A stretch of DNA of 5,926 nucleotides from the NCBI GenBank assembly GCA_937922955.1, contig CALAKO010000055.1, positions 1 to 5,926 on the forward strand. The letters run 5' to 3'. A program made the position numbers and the translations under genes. Below are positions 4,978 to 5,926 of this stretch, piece after piece (the stretch's first letter is position 1; the number at the start of each line of letters is the position of its first letter). The notes beneath the pieces are model-generated. The model was given only the letters and a program-made list of their open reading frames with translations. It did no database searches and was not told the DNA's origin. This stretch comes from an uncultured Peptococcaceae bacterium (lineage in GTDB: Bacteria; Bacillota; Peptococcia; Peptococcales; Peptococcaceae).

Positions 4978-5823
4978 ATGAATCCCACCAACCTCTCCAT
5001 CACACAGTTGCGTCAAGCGTTGAACGACGCCGACGCTGTGCTCATCGGCGCTGGCGCTGGACTGTCTGCGGCTGCCGGTTTTACTCTCACCGGTCCGCGC
5101 TTCACCGAATCCTTCGCCGATTTTATTGAAAAATACCATTTTCGCGATCTCTACAGCGCCGGGTTCCATCGTTTCGACACCTTGGAAGAACACTGGGCTT
5201 TCTGGAGCCGCCACATTTACATTGACCGTTATGTGGACATTCCCAACGATACCTACGATCTGCTTTTCAAGCTTGTCGCCGACAAAGAATATTTTGTCAT
5301 TACCACCAACGTCGATCACTGTTTCCAAAAAACAGGCTTTGACAAAGAACGGCTCTTCTATACCCAGGGCGACTACGGTCTTTGGCAATGCAGCCTGCCC
5401 TGCCACCAGAAAACCTACGACAACGAAACCGCTGTACGTGAGATGCTTGCTCGCCAGCGTGACATGCGCATCCCATCCGAGCTCGTGCCGCGCTGTCCTG
5501 TTTGCGGTGCACCGATGGCCATGAATCTTCGCATCGACAACACCTTCGTGGAAGACGCAGGCTGGCATCAAGCATCAAACCGCTATCAAGATTTTGTACA
5601 TCGTTATCGAGACAAACAGCTTCTTCTTTTAGAGCTTGGCGTAGGCAACAACACCCCTTCAATCATCAAATACCCATTTTGGCGGCTGGCGGTGCAGCAA
5701 CCCAACATCACCTATGCCACAATTAGTTTAAAAAACGCCGTTTGTCCCCCACAAATCGACGAACAATCCATCTGCATTCAAGCAGACATTCGCACCGTTT
5801 TACAGACACTATTGCAAAACTGA
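4978..5823 (+). CDS. SirTM-like (macrodomain-class) sirtuin, probable NAD-dependent ADP-ribosyltransferase
   Basis: A 281-residue Sir2-fold protein. The NAD site GAGAGLS (24-30) is followed by RFTESFADFIEKY (41-53). TTNVDH (109-114) replaces the classical QNID, and TQGDYGLWQC (129-138) replaces the canonical HG, so the usual catalytic histidine is Gln130. Cys138, Cys142, Cys173 and Cys176 form the zinc ribbon. ELGVGNNTPSIIKYPFW (219-235) is the second nucleotide-binding segment. These changes mark the SirTM class, whose members ADP-ribosylate proteins rather than deacetylate; Asn111 and Gln130 have the same spacing as the two residues I recall as essential in the streptococcal enzyme. Known SirTM genes usually sit in operons with a macrodomain hydrolase, a GcvH-like carrier and a lipoate ligase; none is adjacent here. 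The start has AAGGAG (4964-4969) 8 nt upstream. Monocistronic, with a terminator directly on its stop. Confidence 0.92.
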   Translation: MNPTNLSITQLRQALNDADAVLIGAGAGLSAAAGFTLTGPRFTESFADFIEKYHFRDLYSAGFHRFDTLEEHWAFWSRHIYIDRYVDIPNDTYDLLFKLVADKEYFVITTNVDHCFQKTGFDKERLFYTQGDYGLWQCSLPCHQKTYDNETAVREMLARQRDMRIPSELVPRCPVCGAPMAMNLRIDNTFVEDAGWHQASNRYQDFVHRYRDKQLLLLELGVGNNTPSIIKYPFWRLAVQQPNITYATISLKNAVCPPQIDEQSICIQADIRTVLQTLLQN

Positions 5824-5853
5824 AAAAGCAGGAGCCTCGCTCCTGCTTTTTTT
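5823..5853. terminator. Bidirectional intrinsic terminator after the sirtuin gene
   Basis: Thirteen-base-pair perfect stem (5823-5835 with 5839-5851), 3-base loop, seven Ts (5847-5853). It begins at the last base of the sirtuin stop codon. The A-run on the other side lets it also serve the convergent gene whose stop is at 5854-5856. Confidence 0.9.
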
Positions 5854-5926
5854 CTATGCCCGTTTGCTGTACTTTTTCACAAATTTATCAGCCTTTTTCG
5901 CCACTGCCGGTCGAGCACTGCTGCGC
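5854..5926 (-). CDS. C-terminal end of an unidentified convergent gene (partial)
   Basis: An open frame enters from the right edge on the minus strand and ends at TAG (complement of 5854-5856), immediately before the bidirectional terminator. The 23 visible residues end KKADKFVKKYSKRA, a lysine/arginine-rich tail that could be part of a nucleic-acid-binding or ribosome-associated protein, but too little is present to assign it. Support comes from the terminator placement and the lack of stops in this frame. Confidence 0.5.
   Translation of the reverse strand, partial: RSSARPAVAKKADKFVKKYSKRA

Noticed and set aside
4954..5571. Minus-strand 205-codon frame opposite the sirtuin gene
   Set aside because: It is antisense to a clearly conserved sirtuin, has no ribosome binding site, and overlaps its promoter-proximal region.

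Overview
The window looks like chromosomal DNA of a low-to-mid GC Bacillota (Firmicutes), probably a Clostridia-type or related anaerobe. This is inferred from near-perfect AGGAGG ribosome binding sites 7-9 nt from the starts, TATAAT/TATACT -10 boxes, hairpin-plus-T-run terminators, an exported protein with three C-terminal S-layer homology (SLH) domains, and a macrodomain-class (SirTM-like) sirtuin. No rRNA, tRNA or CRISPR is present, and the species cannot be named from this piece.

Left end (1-310): remnant of an IS200/IS605-family element on the minus strand. It keeps the left-end hairpins and about 46 recognisable N-terminal residues of TnpA, then diverges before the HUH catalytic motif. 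A 16-bp perfect stem buries the tnpA ribosome binding site. A symmetrical terminator (333-365) separates it from the next gene.

Middle (380-3472): two minus-strand genes. The first (380-919) encodes a 179-residue soluble protein I cannot assign, with a clear promoter. The second (1103-3472) encodes a 789-residue exported protein: signal peptide, proline-rich spacer, long beta-helix-like passenger, second proline-rich spacer, three SLH domains and an acidic proline-rich tail. It is most likely a cell-wall-anchored adhesin-like surface protein and starts at GTG.

Right half (3604-5853): two tandem plus-strand single-domain cupins, about half identical, each preceded by the same 10-base extended -10 promoter core. 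The first has lost the metal-binding glutamate. They converge through a shared hairpin on an HxlR-family regulator (minus strand) with an N-terminal cysteine. The regulator gene is divergent from a SirTM-like sirtuin gene whose canonical catalytic histidine is glutamine, and their promoters overlap. The sirtuin stands alone here, with no macrodomain or lipoyl-carrier genes beside it, and is closed by a strong terminator. The last 73 bases hold the C-terminal end of a convergent gene.

As a working idea (inference only), the cupin pair, thiol-type HxlR regulator and NAD-dependent sirtuin could form a small redox or electrophile-stress neighbourhood. The beta-helix/SLH protein and the IS remnant appear unrelated to it.
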